The position numbers and the translations under genes were made by a program. This document shows positions 35,692 through 44,812 of a DNA stretch of 64,000 bases, one piece after another. This DNA is from Bdellovibrionia bacterium (lineage in GTDB: Bacteria; Bdellovibrionota; Bdellovibrionia; Bdellovibrionales; JAGQZY01), in NCBI GenBank assembly GCA_030427805.1, contig JAUICP010000004.1, forward strand, positions 124,001 to 188,000, given 5' to 3'. Positions within the stretch are counted from its first letter, which is position 1; every line of letters begins with the position of its first letter. The notes below the pieces were generated by a model. That model saw only the letters and a list, made by a program, of their open reading frames with translations. It was not told where the DNA came from and made no database searches.

Positions 35692-36672
35692 TTAACCTCT
35701 GATCTTGAGGATATAGCGCCCCCGATTCTTTCGATCGAGAAGACTTTGAAAGGCCGTTTCTAACTCTGAAAAACGAATCTCTTGGACGGGCATTTTATCG
35801 AGCCCTTTGATTCGCCAACTTTCACCGAGTCGAGACCAAATTTTTCGGCGTAACTCAATGGGCGTATTGGCTGAGCTGATTCCCAAAAGGTTTACTCCCC
35901 GCAAAATATGGGGAAGAACTGTTGATTGAAAATCTGGAGCTTGAGCATGTCCGATACTCGCCAAATTCCCGAAGGTTTTAATGTGGGCCAGAAGGCCACC
36001 CAAAGTATGCCCCCCGATGCTATCTACAACCCCAGCAAACAAACCTTTGCCCAAGGGCTGGCTCCCCAAAGACAATTCTTCCATAGTCAGAACTTTGTGG
36101 GCCCCGAGATCTACCAGGTATTCCTTCGCCTCAGACTTTCCACTCACCGACCAAACCTCATATCCCTGTTGCGAAAACAAGGCTGTCGCCACAGAACCAA
36201 CACCACCGCTGGCACCCGTAATTACAATTGGACCCATCTCAGGCTTCTGCCCATTGAGTTCCATTTGATGAAGGGCCAGAGCGGCAGTAAATCCCGCCGT
36301 CCCAAGAGTCATAGATTCTTGGGCAAAATTTTCGTTGATTTCAACAACCATATCTTCAGTCAGACGACTTAACTCAGAATAACCACCGTCATTGGTTTCA
36401 CTCAGACCCGCTCCATTGCATAAAACCCAGGAGCCGACCTTAAACTGGGGCAGAGTACTTTCAAGAATTTTACCACTCAGATCGATACCCCCGTTGAGCG
36501 GAAATTTTCGTGGTATGGGCCTTACACCAAAGCCACAGAGGGCATCTTTGTAATTAACACTGGAATAGTGAACTTCAACGAGGACTTCGCCAGGAGTGAG
36601 TTCTTCAGGAGTCATATCGACGAAGCGACCGTGAATCCCCTCTTTCTCTTTAAAGATGCGATAGGCCTTCAT
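35692..36672 (-). CDS. YhdH/YhfP-family quinone oxidoreductase (acrylyl-CoA reductase-like)
   Basis: 326 residues, medium-chain dehydrogenase/reductase. N-terminal catalytic fold (SSVNYKDALCGFG, GIDLSGKI), GAGLSETNDGGYSE, and the Rossmann dinucleotide motif GASGGVGSVA near residue 157. Matches the YhdH/AcuI subgroup by the NYKDALC motif. Reduces acryloyl-CoA or quinones with NADPH. Its ATG overlaps the stop of the glycerophosphodiesterase gene by 4 bp. No catalytic residue seems missing. Confidence 0.85.
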   Translation of the reverse strand: MKAYRIFKEKEGIHGRFVDMTPEELTPGEVLVEVHYSSVNYKDALCGFGVRPIPRKFPLNGGIDLSGKILESTLPQFKVGSWVLCNGAGLSETNDGGYSELSRLTEDMVVEINENFAQESMTLGTAGFTAALALHQMELNGQKPEMGPIVITGASGGVGSVATALFSQQGYEVWSVSGKSEAKEYLVDLGAHKVLTMEELSLGSQPLGKGLFAGVVDSIGGHTLGGLLAHIKTFGNLASIGHAQAPDFQSTVLPHILRGVNLLGISSANTPIELRRKIWSRLGESWRIKGLDKMPVQEIRFSELETAFQSLLDRKNRGRYILKIRG

Positions 36673-37559
36673 TTCTTCTGCCGTTCTCGCAAGTATGAAA
36701 TGAGAGCTCTTGGATCATCCGTGATTATTCCATCAACACCAAAACCAAGAACCAACTCCCAATCCTTTTCCTCATTCAAAGTCCATGGCACAACTTTAAC
36801 TCCCTCTTTGTGCAAAGACTCGACAACTTCTTTGTCGATAAACTGAAAGTAAGGACTAATGTATTCCGCCTTTAAGTCTTTGGCGAGAACGACCAAGTTG
36901 GGAAGACTCCCCGCGATCAAGGCAGAAATTTTTAATTGGGGTTCTTTCTCTTTGGCGATTCGAAGAAGCCTGTGATCGAATGACTGTAGAACCATGCGAT
37001 CTAAAACTCCGGCTTTCTTTACGTCGGCCAAAAAGAGGTCGACATACTCTTCATTATCCGGAGTGAGCTGAGGTTGTGCGGGAACTGACTTCAACTCCAC
37101 ATTAAACATGACTTTCTCAGAACCTAAAATACCAGAGGTCTTCACGTACTCTAAGACTTCGGCGAAGGTCGGAATTTTAGTACCTGGGACTGGTTTCTGC
37201 TTCGGAAATCGAGGGTTTTTTAGACGGCCGCAATCGTAACTTTTGGCTTCTTTGAGACTCATATTAATAAAGGGAATTCCCAAGTCGATGGGTTGGCCAT
37301 TGGGGCCCGTACAAATCTTTCCAGAAATAATGGGATCATGATTTAAAATGAGGACCCTGTCTTTTGTGGCGACCAAATCAAACTCCAGGGTGTTCACTCC
37401 TGCTTCGAGGGCTTCTTTGATAGCGGGAATCGTATTTTCTGGTCGCACGGCCCGCGCGCCCCTGTGCCCTTGAACATCAACATTATAATCTTTTTCAACA
37501 AAACCGAGGGACGAACAGCCCATGATTAAGGCGGACAATATTATTAGGAAGCGATTCAT
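36669..37559 (-). CDS. Glycerophosphodiester phosphodiesterase lipoprotein
   Basis: 296 residues. The ATG at 37559, six bases after GAGG, gives a proper signal peptide ending ALIMGCSS, a lipobox. The catalytic blocks GHRGARAVRPENT, EFDLVATKD and LNHDP are intact, as is the FNVELK strand. It splits glycerophosphodiesters from phospholipid breakdown to glycerol 3-phosphate at the periplasmic face. In an operon with the oxidoreductase downstream. The track start 17 codons earlier would hide the signal peptide. Confidence 0.88.
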   Translation of the reverse strand: MNRFLIILSALIMGCSSLGFVEKDYNVDVQGHRGARAVRPENTIPAIKEALEAGVNTLEFDLVATKDRVLILNHDPIISGKICTGPNGQPIDLGIPFINMSLKEAKSYDCGRLKNPRFPKQKPVPGTKIPTFAEVLEYVKTSGILGSEKVMFNVELKSVPAQPQLTPDNEEYVDLFLADVKKAGVLDRMVLQSFDHRLLRIAKEKEPQLKISALIAGSLPNLVVLAKDLKAEYISPYFQFIDKEVVESLHKEGVKVVPWTLNEEKDWELVLGFGVDGIITDDPRALISYLRERQKK

Positions 37560-37587
37560 AGGGGACCTCACAATGTACCTAGAAAAA

Positions 37588-38424
37588 TTATTCTTTAAGA
37601 GAATCAACACGACTACAAATAAATGTCATATCATCGGCTTTTGCAAACTCATCAGTATCAATATTGTCTGTATAGATTTTGCGCTTAGCCAAGAGGAGTT
37701 CCCGTATTTGTTCCGGCACTGATTCGATTTTTCGATTGAGCAAACGAGCCCGCAAATCTTTGAATGTATAATTATCAAGAAGCGAATCACTGGCCAAAAC
37801 GATATGGTCGCCGACTTCGAGCAAGATTTCAGGACTCTGCTCCACTGTCATATCAGGATCACCAATAACATTAACCACAAGATGTCGCTCATGATGGGTC
37901 AATGCCTCTTCTTCGGTCAGCTCCCCTGAGGAGAGCATCTCCCCCACCGGTCCATGGGGCTTTGTTTTAAACTTTGGCAAAAATTCTGAGTTCAAAACAA
38001 AACACTCCGAATCACCGCAGTGAAAGACCCTCAGGCGATCGTGAATGAGCTCCGCCAACACCGCGGTCGTTCCAGCGCCAGGAACTTCATTGATGACCTT
38101 CTGGTTGATCGTCATGAAGACGTCTTTAAAGTTTCGATCATCCTGAGAAAGCTTTTTCTCATCCCAAAATAGAAAGGCCTCTTGAAAGGATTTGAGAGAA
38201 ATTTCAGCGGCCCGATCGCCACCTTCATGGCCCCCAAGGCCGTCCACAACCAAGAAGTAGAGGCTGCCATCGTGAAGCTCAAAAATGCCGAGACCGTCTT
38301 CGTTACCCGAACTTTTTAGGGGATTCGATATTGAGAAATAATGACTCTGAACGCCTCTTACTTTTTCGGCTTCAAAGCGCCCTAGTTCCTCAGAATCATT
38401 TCCAAATATCAAATTTGATTTCAT
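37588..38424 (-). CDS. PP2C-type Ser/Thr protein phosphatase
   Basis: 278 residues. PP2C metal motifs: NEDG, VVDGLGGHEGGDRAAE, GAGTTAVLAELIHDRLRVFH, HCGDSECFVL, DHIVLASDSLLD and KADDMTFI. All expected Asp are present. Cytosolic. Usually reverses Ser/Thr kinase signalling; no kinase is in this window. Ends 28 bases upstream of the phosphodiesterase start, so may share its transcript. Confidence 0.88.
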   Translation of the reverse strand: MKSNLIFGNDSEELGRFEAEKVRGVQSHYFSISNPLKSSGNEDGLGIFELHDGSLYFLVVDGLGGHEGGDRAAEISLKSFQEAFLFWDEKKLSQDDRNFKDVFMTINQKVINEVPGAGTTAVLAELIHDRLRVFHCGDSECFVLNSEFLPKFKTKPHGPVGEMLSSGELTEEEALTHHERHLVVNVIGDPDMTVEQSPEILLEVGDHIVLASDSLLDNYTFKDLRARLLNRKIESVPEQIRELLLAKRKIYTDNIDTDEFAKADDMTFICSRVDSLKE

Positions 38425-38594
38425 TAATACCCCGCCCCTAAAGCATAGTTCCCCGACACCATTGCAAAAAGTCCCAGAGCATTATGATGCCGCGAGTTAG
38501 GCTTTTCTTCTTGTCACAATCCTAATTCGACTGACAATCGTTAATTCGGTAGAAGCCGTACCAAAGAGTTCAAATGATCTGTGGGGGGTCTAGA

Positions 38595-39902
38595 ATGCTA
38601 CGAGGGGTCGCACTACTTTCTCTTTTTCTTTTAAGCTTATTTTCAGGAATGAGCGTCCAGGCCCAAGGCCTATTCTCGGGCAACTTACCCATGATTCAAG
38701 GACTCACCGATTCCCAATCCAGTCAGTTCTCAATTCTCGTACCGCGAAACTCCAATTACATAGTCCGCATTCGTCCGGTCAACCAAGAGCAATACATCAC
38801 TCCAAGTTGGCGCCATTTTGAATCGAGAGATTTTTCAGACCTCGGCATTCTCAAAGTGGCATTTACAAACCTCACTCACTTTGGCGACTATCAAATCGAA
38901 GTCCTCGATTCAAATCTCAGCCTCATTGATCTGCGCTTTTTTAGCCTTGTCGATTTGCAAAGAAACCAAGCTAAAATTGCAATGGGATCTTGTATTCAAG
39001 AAAAGTGGCAAAACCCAGGCATTTGGGAGGCCCTCGTTCGCAGTCAGCCCGACTACTTTTTTATTATTGGCGACACAGTTTACGCCGATCGCATTTGGCA
39101 GGGCGGGGATGATGACGATGTTAAACCTGCCGATCCCGTTCAATTGTGGAATCAATATACTCGCTATTTTAAGAACATTATTTTCTATAAATCTCTGCGA
39201 CTGATTCCAACAATTGCGACCTGGGATGATCACGACTACGGAATTAATAATGGAGATGCCACCTACCCCTACCGAAACGAAGCTCTTCGGGTCTTTCACT
39301 CAATGTTTGCACAGAACCCCGACTTCACCGCTTCTGCTGTCAAAGGCCCCGGTGTCTCATTTGCTTTCGCGGCCTTTGGCCAAAACTATATCTTCTTGGA
39401 CGATCGCTCTTTTAAAGCGCCTCTAGCATCTGATTTCATTCCCTATCTCTATGGCCCCGACCAACACGATTTTATGTTCAACGTAATGGCTCAAAGTATT
39501 CGCCCCACTTGGATGCTTTCGGGCATGCCTTTTTTCGGTGCTTATAACGAAAAAGAATCGCTGGAGGGAGATTACCCCGAAGCCTATCAGTACTTAATGG
39601 CTCAGTTCTCGCAGTTTCCAGCGCCCATTGGTTTTATGTCAGGCGACACCCATTTTTCAGAAGTGATGGCTATCGAAAAAGAAATTCTGGGTTACCCAAC
39701 TCTCGAAATAACTGCAAGCTCCATTCATAGTTACACCCGCGATAAAGCGAAGAAGAAGAAAAACCCTCGTCGTGTTCATTGGTTCAACGGTCACAACATC
39801 GTGACTCTCGAAACCCAAAGCCAAGGGATCAGCCTCATGGGGCGAATCCAGTCTTTGAACGAACGTGGGATGATTAATTTCTCTCAAGATTTTCAACTCT
39901 AA
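38595..39902 (+). CDS. PhoD-like secreted phosphatase (paralogue 1)
   Basis: About 435 residues from the ATG at 38595, preceded by GTGGGGGG; the track start lies 7 codons earlier. Signal peptide ends MSVQAQG. Metallophosphatase blocks MGSCIQEKW, FFIIGDTVYADR, TWDDHDYGINN, SGDTHFSE and TASSIHS match the PhoD-like alkaline phosphatase/phosphodiesterase family. A short beta-rich N-terminal domain precedes. Followed directly by a paralogue. Substrates probably phosphodiesters in the periplasm or outside the cell. Confidence 0.85.
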   Translation: MLRGVALLSLFLLSLFSGMSVQAQGLFSGNLPMIQGLTDSQSSQFSILVPRNSNYIVRIRPVNQEQYITPSWRHFESRDFSDLGILKVAFTNLTHFGDYQIEVLDSNLSLIDLRFFSLVDLQRNQAKIAMGSCIQEKWQNPGIWEALVRSQPDYFFIIGDTVYADRIWQGGDDDDVKPADPVQLWNQYTRYFKNIIFYKSLRLIPTIATWDDHDYGINNGDATYPYRNEALRVFHSMFAQNPDFTASAVKGPGVSFAFAAFGQNYIFLDDRSFKAPLASDFIPYLYGPDQHDFMFNVMAQSIRPTWMLSGMPFFGAYNEKESLEGDYPEAYQYLMAQFSQFPAPIGFMSGDTHFSEVMAIEKEILGYPTLEITASSIHSYTRDKAKKKKNPRRVHWFNGHNIVTLETQSQGISLMGRIQSLNERGMINFSQDFQL

Positions 39903-39911
39903 GGATTTTTG

Positions 39912-41324
39912 GTGACATCAAAAGTTAAGAAGTCATTGACTCTATTCAATCTCATATACACCAGCAGTTGGTTTGTTTTTTTCACCCTTATGATTTTATT
40001 GGCCTTCAATGCTAGGGCGCAAATTCCTAACCAAGATATCTACGGTGGCACCTACTTTGACGAGGCCGATGCCATTGAAATTTTGCGCTCTAATCATCCT
40101 GACTTCCAGGGCAACTTAGCTATATGGCAGGGTGCAACCGATCTCAATAGTACGCAAATTAATATACTCGGTACAAAAGATCAGGCCTATAAAGTTTTTG
40201 CCATTAGTCGCATCGACAACAAGGTTTACGAACCGAAGGCCCAACAGAGTTTCTTTCGCCCTGACAGTCACTTTGTCGTCACTAAACTCGCTTTCTGGGA
40301 TATGCCCAGCCACCACCACTACCGCCTTGTTGTTTTGGGTAAGAGCAACCAATTGATCGACGAACGTTTTTTCAGTTTTCTCGACACAACCAAAAGCCAA
40401 GCCCGAATCGCTTTTGCTAGCTGTATTTACGACCTCTTCCACCGCCCGCAAATATGGGAAAACATGGTTGGTATCAGACCCGATATGATTTTTTTAATTG
40501 GTGATACCGTCTATGCCGACCGCGTAAATCTTGTAACGAATCGATCGGCTGACCCTGCTCAACTTTGGTGGCGCTATGGTAAGACATTCAGTCGAATTGC
40601 CCTCTATCGCTCCAAGAACCTCATTCCTATTTTAGCTCTTTGGGATGATCACGATTACGGGTCTAACAATGCCGACTCAAGCTTTCCCTATCGCGAAGAG
40701 GCCATTGAAAACTTCAACATATGGTGGGCCCAGTCCGAAAAAATCACTCCGACCCTGCGCAAAGGCCCTGGTGTCTCGATGATCTTCACTGCCTTCGATC
40801 AAGAGTTTTACTTTCTCGATGGTCGCAGCCAGAGAACTCCGAAAGGCTATGAACCGGCCAGCTTTTTTGGGTTACAACAGGAGCAGTGGACCTTCGAAAG
40901 TCTTGTAAGTAGCAAAAAACCCGCTTGGCTTATTAGTGGGAATCAATATTTTGGTGCCTACTTACAAAAAGAATCCTTCGAAGCTTTCTCCTACGAAAAC
41001 TTTAGATACTTTATGAATCAAGTGGCTCGCAGTGATCGAGCCATCGGATTTTTATCAGGGGATGTTCATTTCAGCGAAGTCATGGCCCTCGAAACTCAGA
41101 TTCTGGGTCGCCCCTCGGTTGAAATCACTTCAAGCTCCGCCCATAGTTTTGTGAATCCGTTTCGCCAACACAAGGCCTATAATCCACGAAGAATTGATGC
41201 GACTAGTTGGCACAACTTCCAATACCTGGACCTACTTTCTAACGGACGCTCTGTAAGTGGTCGAACCACTGCTGTTACGGTGGGATATGAAGTCCAGTTT
41301 CAGTACGACTTTTTTCTTCAATAG
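39912..41324 (+). CDS. PhoD-like secreted phosphatase (paralogue 2)
   Basis: About 470 residues, the same order of motifs as the gene before it: FASCIYDLF, FLIGDTVYADR, LWDDHDYGSNN, SGDVHFSEVMA and TSSSAHSFV. Start GTG at 39912, six bases after AAGGA. N-terminal signal segment ends NARAQI. Nine bases separate it from paralogue 1, so they arose by tandem duplication and are co-transcribed, ending at the terminator at 41333. Confidence 0.85.
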   Translation: MTSKVKKSLTLFNLIYTSSWFVFFTLMILLAFNARAQIPNQDIYGGTYFDEADAIEILRSNHPDFQGNLAIWQGATDLNSTQINILGTKDQAYKVFAISRIDNKVYEPKAQQSFFRPDSHFVVTKLAFWDMPSHHHYRLVVLGKSNQLIDERFFSFLDTTKSQARIAFASCIYDLFHRPQIWENMVGIRPDMIFLIGDTVYADRVNLVTNRSADPAQLWWRYGKTFSRIALYRSKNLIPILALWDDHDYGSNNADSSFPYREEAIENFNIWWAQSEKITPTLRKGPGVSMIFTAFDQEFYFLDGRSQRTPKGYEPASFFGLQQEQWTFESLVSSKKPAWLISGNQYFGAYLQKESFEAFSYENFRYFMNQVARSDRAIGFLSGDVHFSEVMALETQILGRPSVEITSSSAHSFVNPFRQHKAYNPRRIDATSWHNFQYLDLLSNGRSVSGRTTAVTVGYEVQFQYDFFLQ

Positions 41325-41332
41325 TTGATGAC

Positions 41333-41353
41333 CTGAGCCTATGGCTCAGTTTT
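41333..41353 (+). terminator. Rho-independent terminator after the PhoD pair
   Basis: CTGAGCC / GGCTCAG, a 7-bp stem with a TAT loop, followed by TTTT. Positioned 9 bases beyond the stop codon. Confidence 0.8.
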
Positions 41354-41372
41354 CAAACCCCACAGTCCAATC

Positions 41373-41404
41373 GAGCCGGTGTGCCTCTTCTGGGTCGCCG
41401 GCTC
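41373..41404 (+). repeat. GC-rich inverted repeat upstream of purT
   Basis: GAGCCGG / CCGGCTC arms with an 18-base loop, 120 bases before the purT start and just after the PhoD terminator. No T run. Possibly an operator or a second terminator-like structure; function unknown. Confidence 0.5.
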
Positions 41405-41526
41405 ACCCCTTTACAAGCCCCATTTAATTTCATAATCTTTTACTACTGAAGAAGACTCTTTGCGTCATTCAATGGGTCTATTTTCACTCATCCACTTTAA
41501 ATCCTTTTTTTGAAGAAGAGGTTTTC

Positions 41527-42681
41527 ATGAAGAAAATAATGTTATTGGGTTCCGGTGAACTCGGAAAAGAGTTTTGCATTTCCGCACAACGTCTCGGCTG
41601 TCACGTCATGGCCGTCGATCGCTACGAAGACGCACCCGCCATGCAAATCGCCCAAGAATCCCGGGTCATTAACATGCTCGATGGAGAACAACTCAAAAAA
41701 TTGGCCTATGATTTTAAACCCGACTTTATTGTTCCGGAGATCGAAGCGATTCGCACAGAAATGTTAATCGAACTCGAAAACGAAGGCTTTGAAGTGATCC
41801 CCAATGCTGAGGCGACTTACCTCACAATGAATCGAATTGAAATTCGCAATAAGGCGGCCCGCGAGCTTGGATTGCGGACGGCAAACTACCAGTTTGCTCA
41901 AAGCCTGGATGAGTTAAAAGATGCCATCTCTGAAATTGGAATACCCTGTGTCGTTAAGCCGATAATGTCTTCAAGTGGAAAAGGACAATCGACCATTAAA
42001 GATCGCAGCCAAATCGAAGAGGCCTGGAATTACGCCTGTGAAAACATGCGCGGCGATCAACCAGAAGTCATTGTTGAAGAGTTTATTGAATTCGAACAAG
42101 AAATTACCCTTCTCACCATTCGACAAAGAGAGGGCAGCACACGCTTTGTTCGTCCGATTGGTCATCGACAAGAGCGCGGTGATTATCAAGAGAGCTGGAT
42201 TCCAGCGCAAATGAATGACTACCAGCTCAAACAAGCGCGAAAAATGGCCAAAAAAATTACGGATCACATTGGCGGCTATGGTCTATTTGGCGTCGAGTTC
42301 TTTCTCACTAAAGACGAAGTCATATTTTCTGAACTTTCTCCCCGTCCCCACGACACGGGTATGGTCACTCTCGTTTCCCAAAGCCTTTCCGAATTTGATC
42401 TTCATTTACGAGCGATTCTCGGCCTTCCGATCCCACAGATAACCTATTATGGTCCAAGTGCATCGGCTGTTATTTTGGCAGATAGAGACTCCGAGGGTGT
42501 TACTTATAGTGGTATTAGTGAAGCCGTTGCAGAGAATAAAACGGAAGTTCGCATTTTTGGCAAGAAGACTTCACGTCCTTTTCGACGTATGGGGGTCGCG
42601 CTAGCCCGAGGTGAAAACCTTGATCAAGCCATCGTCCGTGCCAAAGGGGCCGCAGAAAAAGTAAAGATTAACTACCAGTAA
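41527..42681 (+). CDS. purT: Formate-dependent phosphoribosylglycinamide formyltransferase
   Basis: 384 residues, an ATP-grasp enzyme of purine synthesis that uses formate and ATP to formylate GAR. It shows GSGELGKEF at residue 7, DRYEDAPAMQIA, PIMSSSGKGQS (ATP loop), EEFIEFEQEITLLT, VEFFLTKDEVIFSELSPRPHDTGMVT and RRMGVALA. All agree with PurT, and the length is right. GAAGAGG Shine-Dalgarno. Single gene, convergent with the pseudo-S2P gene. Confidence 0.95.
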   Translation: MKKIMLLGSGELGKEFCISAQRLGCHVMAVDRYEDAPAMQIAQESRVINMLDGEQLKKLAYDFKPDFIVPEIEAIRTEMLIELENEGFEVIPNAEATYLTMNRIEIRNKAARELGLRTANYQFAQSLDELKDAISEIGIPCVVKPIMSSSGKGQSTIKDRSQIEEAWNYACENMRGDQPEVIVEEFIEFEQEITLLTIRQREGSTRFVRPIGHRQERGDYQESWIPAQMNDYQLKQARKMAKKITDHIGGYGLFGVEFFLTKDEVIFSELSPRPHDTGMVTLVSQSLSEFDLHLRAILGLPIPQITYYGPSASAVILADRDSEGVTYSGISEAVAENKTEVRIFGKKTSRPFRRMGVALARGENLDQAIVRAKGAAEKVKINYQ

Positions 42682-42692
42682 CATCAAAGCTA

Positions 42693-44738
42693 TTACGAGG
42701 ATTGAGCAGCCTGCCTTCGGTAATCGTCTTCGATTCGTGAGTAGGCTACTTTTTCTAAAAGAATTCCTAAGTTTATATTTTCAGAGAGAATGTGCCAGAA
42801 CTCTTCGTTCGACACAGCTAAAAGCTTCACTGGCTCTTTACTAACTATTGTCGCCGTTCGACTTCTATTGAGAAGGAGTCCGATCTCACCAAAAACATCA
42901 CCTCGGTAAAGCTCGCGGATCACTTGTCCTTTTTGCATAACCATACAGGACCCCTCAACAATTATATAAAAAGCATCGGGTTCTTGCCCCTCGCCGACAA
43001 TCATTTGATTTTCGGGGCGATCAATGAACTTTCCCGACTGAACAAAAAGTTCGAGAGCTTCGAGGGGAATATCGCCAAAAAGTTTTGAACTCATTAGAGT
43101 CTGCATCAACCACATTCGATCTTGCAAAAACCGAAAACGGTTTTCATCGAGAAACCATGAGTTAAAGTCCTCGTTAAAACGAATTTTAAGAACGCGGAGG
43201 TTTTCAAGAGCTACGACATCCGCAGTTCTCACTCCACCCTTAAAAAAGCCCACTTCACCTAAGGTCGCTCCACTTGTTAATTCTAATACCTTCAGTCTTC
43301 GCCCCAGAGAAATTTTGCGGTAAACACCAACTTTGCCGCTCAAGATAATAAACATATCTCGAGACTCATCACCTTGCTCACAAAGGAAATGACCAATATT
43401 ATAGTCCTTAAAATCAGAATCTCGGGCGATGAGATCGACTAATTTCTCATCGAGCTGATTAAATGGAGGAATTTCTTTTAAAAGGGTCAGAGCATCGTCT
43501 GACTGAAGTTCAATTTGCTCCAGTTTACCCAGGCGAGCGCCACGCACGAGCCAAAATTTTCTAAACCCCGAAGCCGGTCCACTATAGGAAAAGCTATTTG
43601 CGATTTCATAAAACAAGCCGCCAAAGAGGAGGGCTAGAACAAAAGCGAGAAGAAAAACCGATATGGGCCCCTGAAAGCCATGACCTCTATACACGCCGAG
43701 AAAGTCATCAGAAAGAATGGGAAGTATTCGAACCAATTGCAAACCGAGCAAGAAAAGCCAAATAATCAAACCTGTAAAGTGCAAAATATAAATGACTCGA
43801 TCTCTTTGCTTCTCCCACAGCCGAGAAAGGGTATTGGCCCATCCCCCATCTAAGCTGCTCCAATTCAAATTATAAATGAGCTTTAAGGACTTCGTGAAAT
43901 CACTTTTTACAAAGGGCGAAACCTCGCTCAACATAATGATGCTAAACAGACTGAGCAAGCTGGCGCGCATTTGCGGATCTTCGACGAAGAAGTCGAGTAA
44001 AGGAATTGCTAGAACCATACTAGCAAAAGATGCCAGAGTGACCGCCAATTGAGAAATCTGCTGAATCGGCTTTACCAAGGGATCGCGGGACGATCCTGCG
44101 AGAAAGACTCCAACAAAACTAAATTGCAATCGCAGCTCTGGAAACCAACCACTACTCAACGAATTGAGAACGGCACGGATCAAAGTTTTTATCGTCAAAA
44201 CAAAGGAGTTCAGTAAAAACAAAGCCATTAGACCGTAGAGGTAGGTACCTCCACTTTGCAAAAGACCCGGACGAATCTCCACGAGGGCCAATTGCAAAAA
44301 ATAGGGAATGCAAACTACAATCAATGCGACACTCAGCAGGAGACCTAAGGGCCAAGGAGCAAAGTTCAGTGAGAATCGCGATGAAATTTTTTTCGAGAGA
44401 AACACATCTTTAATTGTCGAGCCCGGCCATAAATAAGGGGTCCGCGATTCATCGAGAAAGTCTTTAAAACTCGACTCATTCTTTACGAATCCATAAAGAC
44501 AGAGCTTATCCAAAACCCTAAAAAATGAATGAAATCGAAATTGGCGCAGGTCATTCCTCAAACTCTGGACAATTCGCTTTAAGACCTGGCCAGATTGTAG
44601 GAGCACAATATAAGGTGCATCTTCGGGCGGAAGATTGAGCCTCTTTTTACCGTCTTTAGATATCAGACTGAGCTGATTTTTAGTTTGCTTGACTTCAAGC
44701 TCGATTAATCTGACTGGTGTATTTTCAAGTTGTCCCAT
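42693..44738 (-). CDS. Membrane protein with degenerate S2P-like core and two cyclic nucleotide-binding domains
   Basis: 681 residues. An N-terminal soluble part (about 1-125) is followed by seven or so membrane segments (about 130-390) and two cNMP-binding domains (about 425-530 and 545-660). Their phosphate-binding cassettes are GEVGFFKGGVRTADVV and FGEIGLLLNRSRTATI, each keeping an Arg. The helix LNSFVLTIKTLIRAV followed by FPELRLQF and VFLAGSSRDP lies where site-2 proteases of the same architecture have HExxH, but no His-Glu-x-x-His is present. So it looks like a protease-dead relative controlled by cyclic nucleotides. This homology is my inference. Confidence 0.6.
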   Translation of the reverse strand: MGQLENTPVRLIELEVKQTKNQLSLISKDGKKRLNLPPEDAPYIVLLQSGQVLKRIVQSLRNDLRQFRFHSFFRVLDKLCLYGFVKNESSFKDFLDESRTPYLWPGSTIKDVFLSKKISSRFSLNFAPWPLGLLLSVALIVVCIPYFLQLALVEIRPGLLQSGGTYLYGLMALFLLNSFVLTIKTLIRAVLNSLSSGWFPELRLQFSFVGVFLAGSSRDPLVKPIQQISQLAVTLASFASMVLAIPLLDFFVEDPQMRASLLSLFSIIMLSEVSPFVKSDFTKSLKLIYNLNWSSLDGGWANTLSRLWEKQRDRVIYILHFTGLIIWLFLLGLQLVRILPILSDDFLGVYRGHGFQGPISVFLLAFVLALLFGGLFYEIANSFSYSGPASGFRKFWLVRGARLGKLEQIELQSDDALTLLKEIPPFNQLDEKLVDLIARDSDFKDYNIGHFLCEQGDESRDMFIILSGKVGVYRKISLGRRLKVLELTSGATLGEVGFFKGGVRTADVVALENLRVLKIRFNEDFNSWFLDENRFRFLQDRMWLMQTLMSSKLFGDIPLEALELFVQSGKFIDRPENQMIVGEGQEPDAFYIIVEGSCMVMQKGQVIRELYRGDVFGEIGLLLNRSRTATIVSKEPVKLLAVSNEEFWHILSENINLGILLEKVAYSRIEDDYRRQAAQSS

Positions 44739-44812
44739 GACATCGCCTTTAGTCTATTAAATGATGCAATCGTCTACTTGTCTAGTACCCATCCTTCTAT
44801 TAATATTATTCT

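Noticed and set aside
38910-39299. 129-residue minus-strand ORF
   Set aside because: Lies entirely within the PhoD-like gene, which has all metal motifs. Shadow frame.
41373-41404. Hairpin before purT as a purine riboswitch
   Set aside because: The arms and loop do not show the conserved purine-riboswitch core. It is only a GC-rich inverted repeat.
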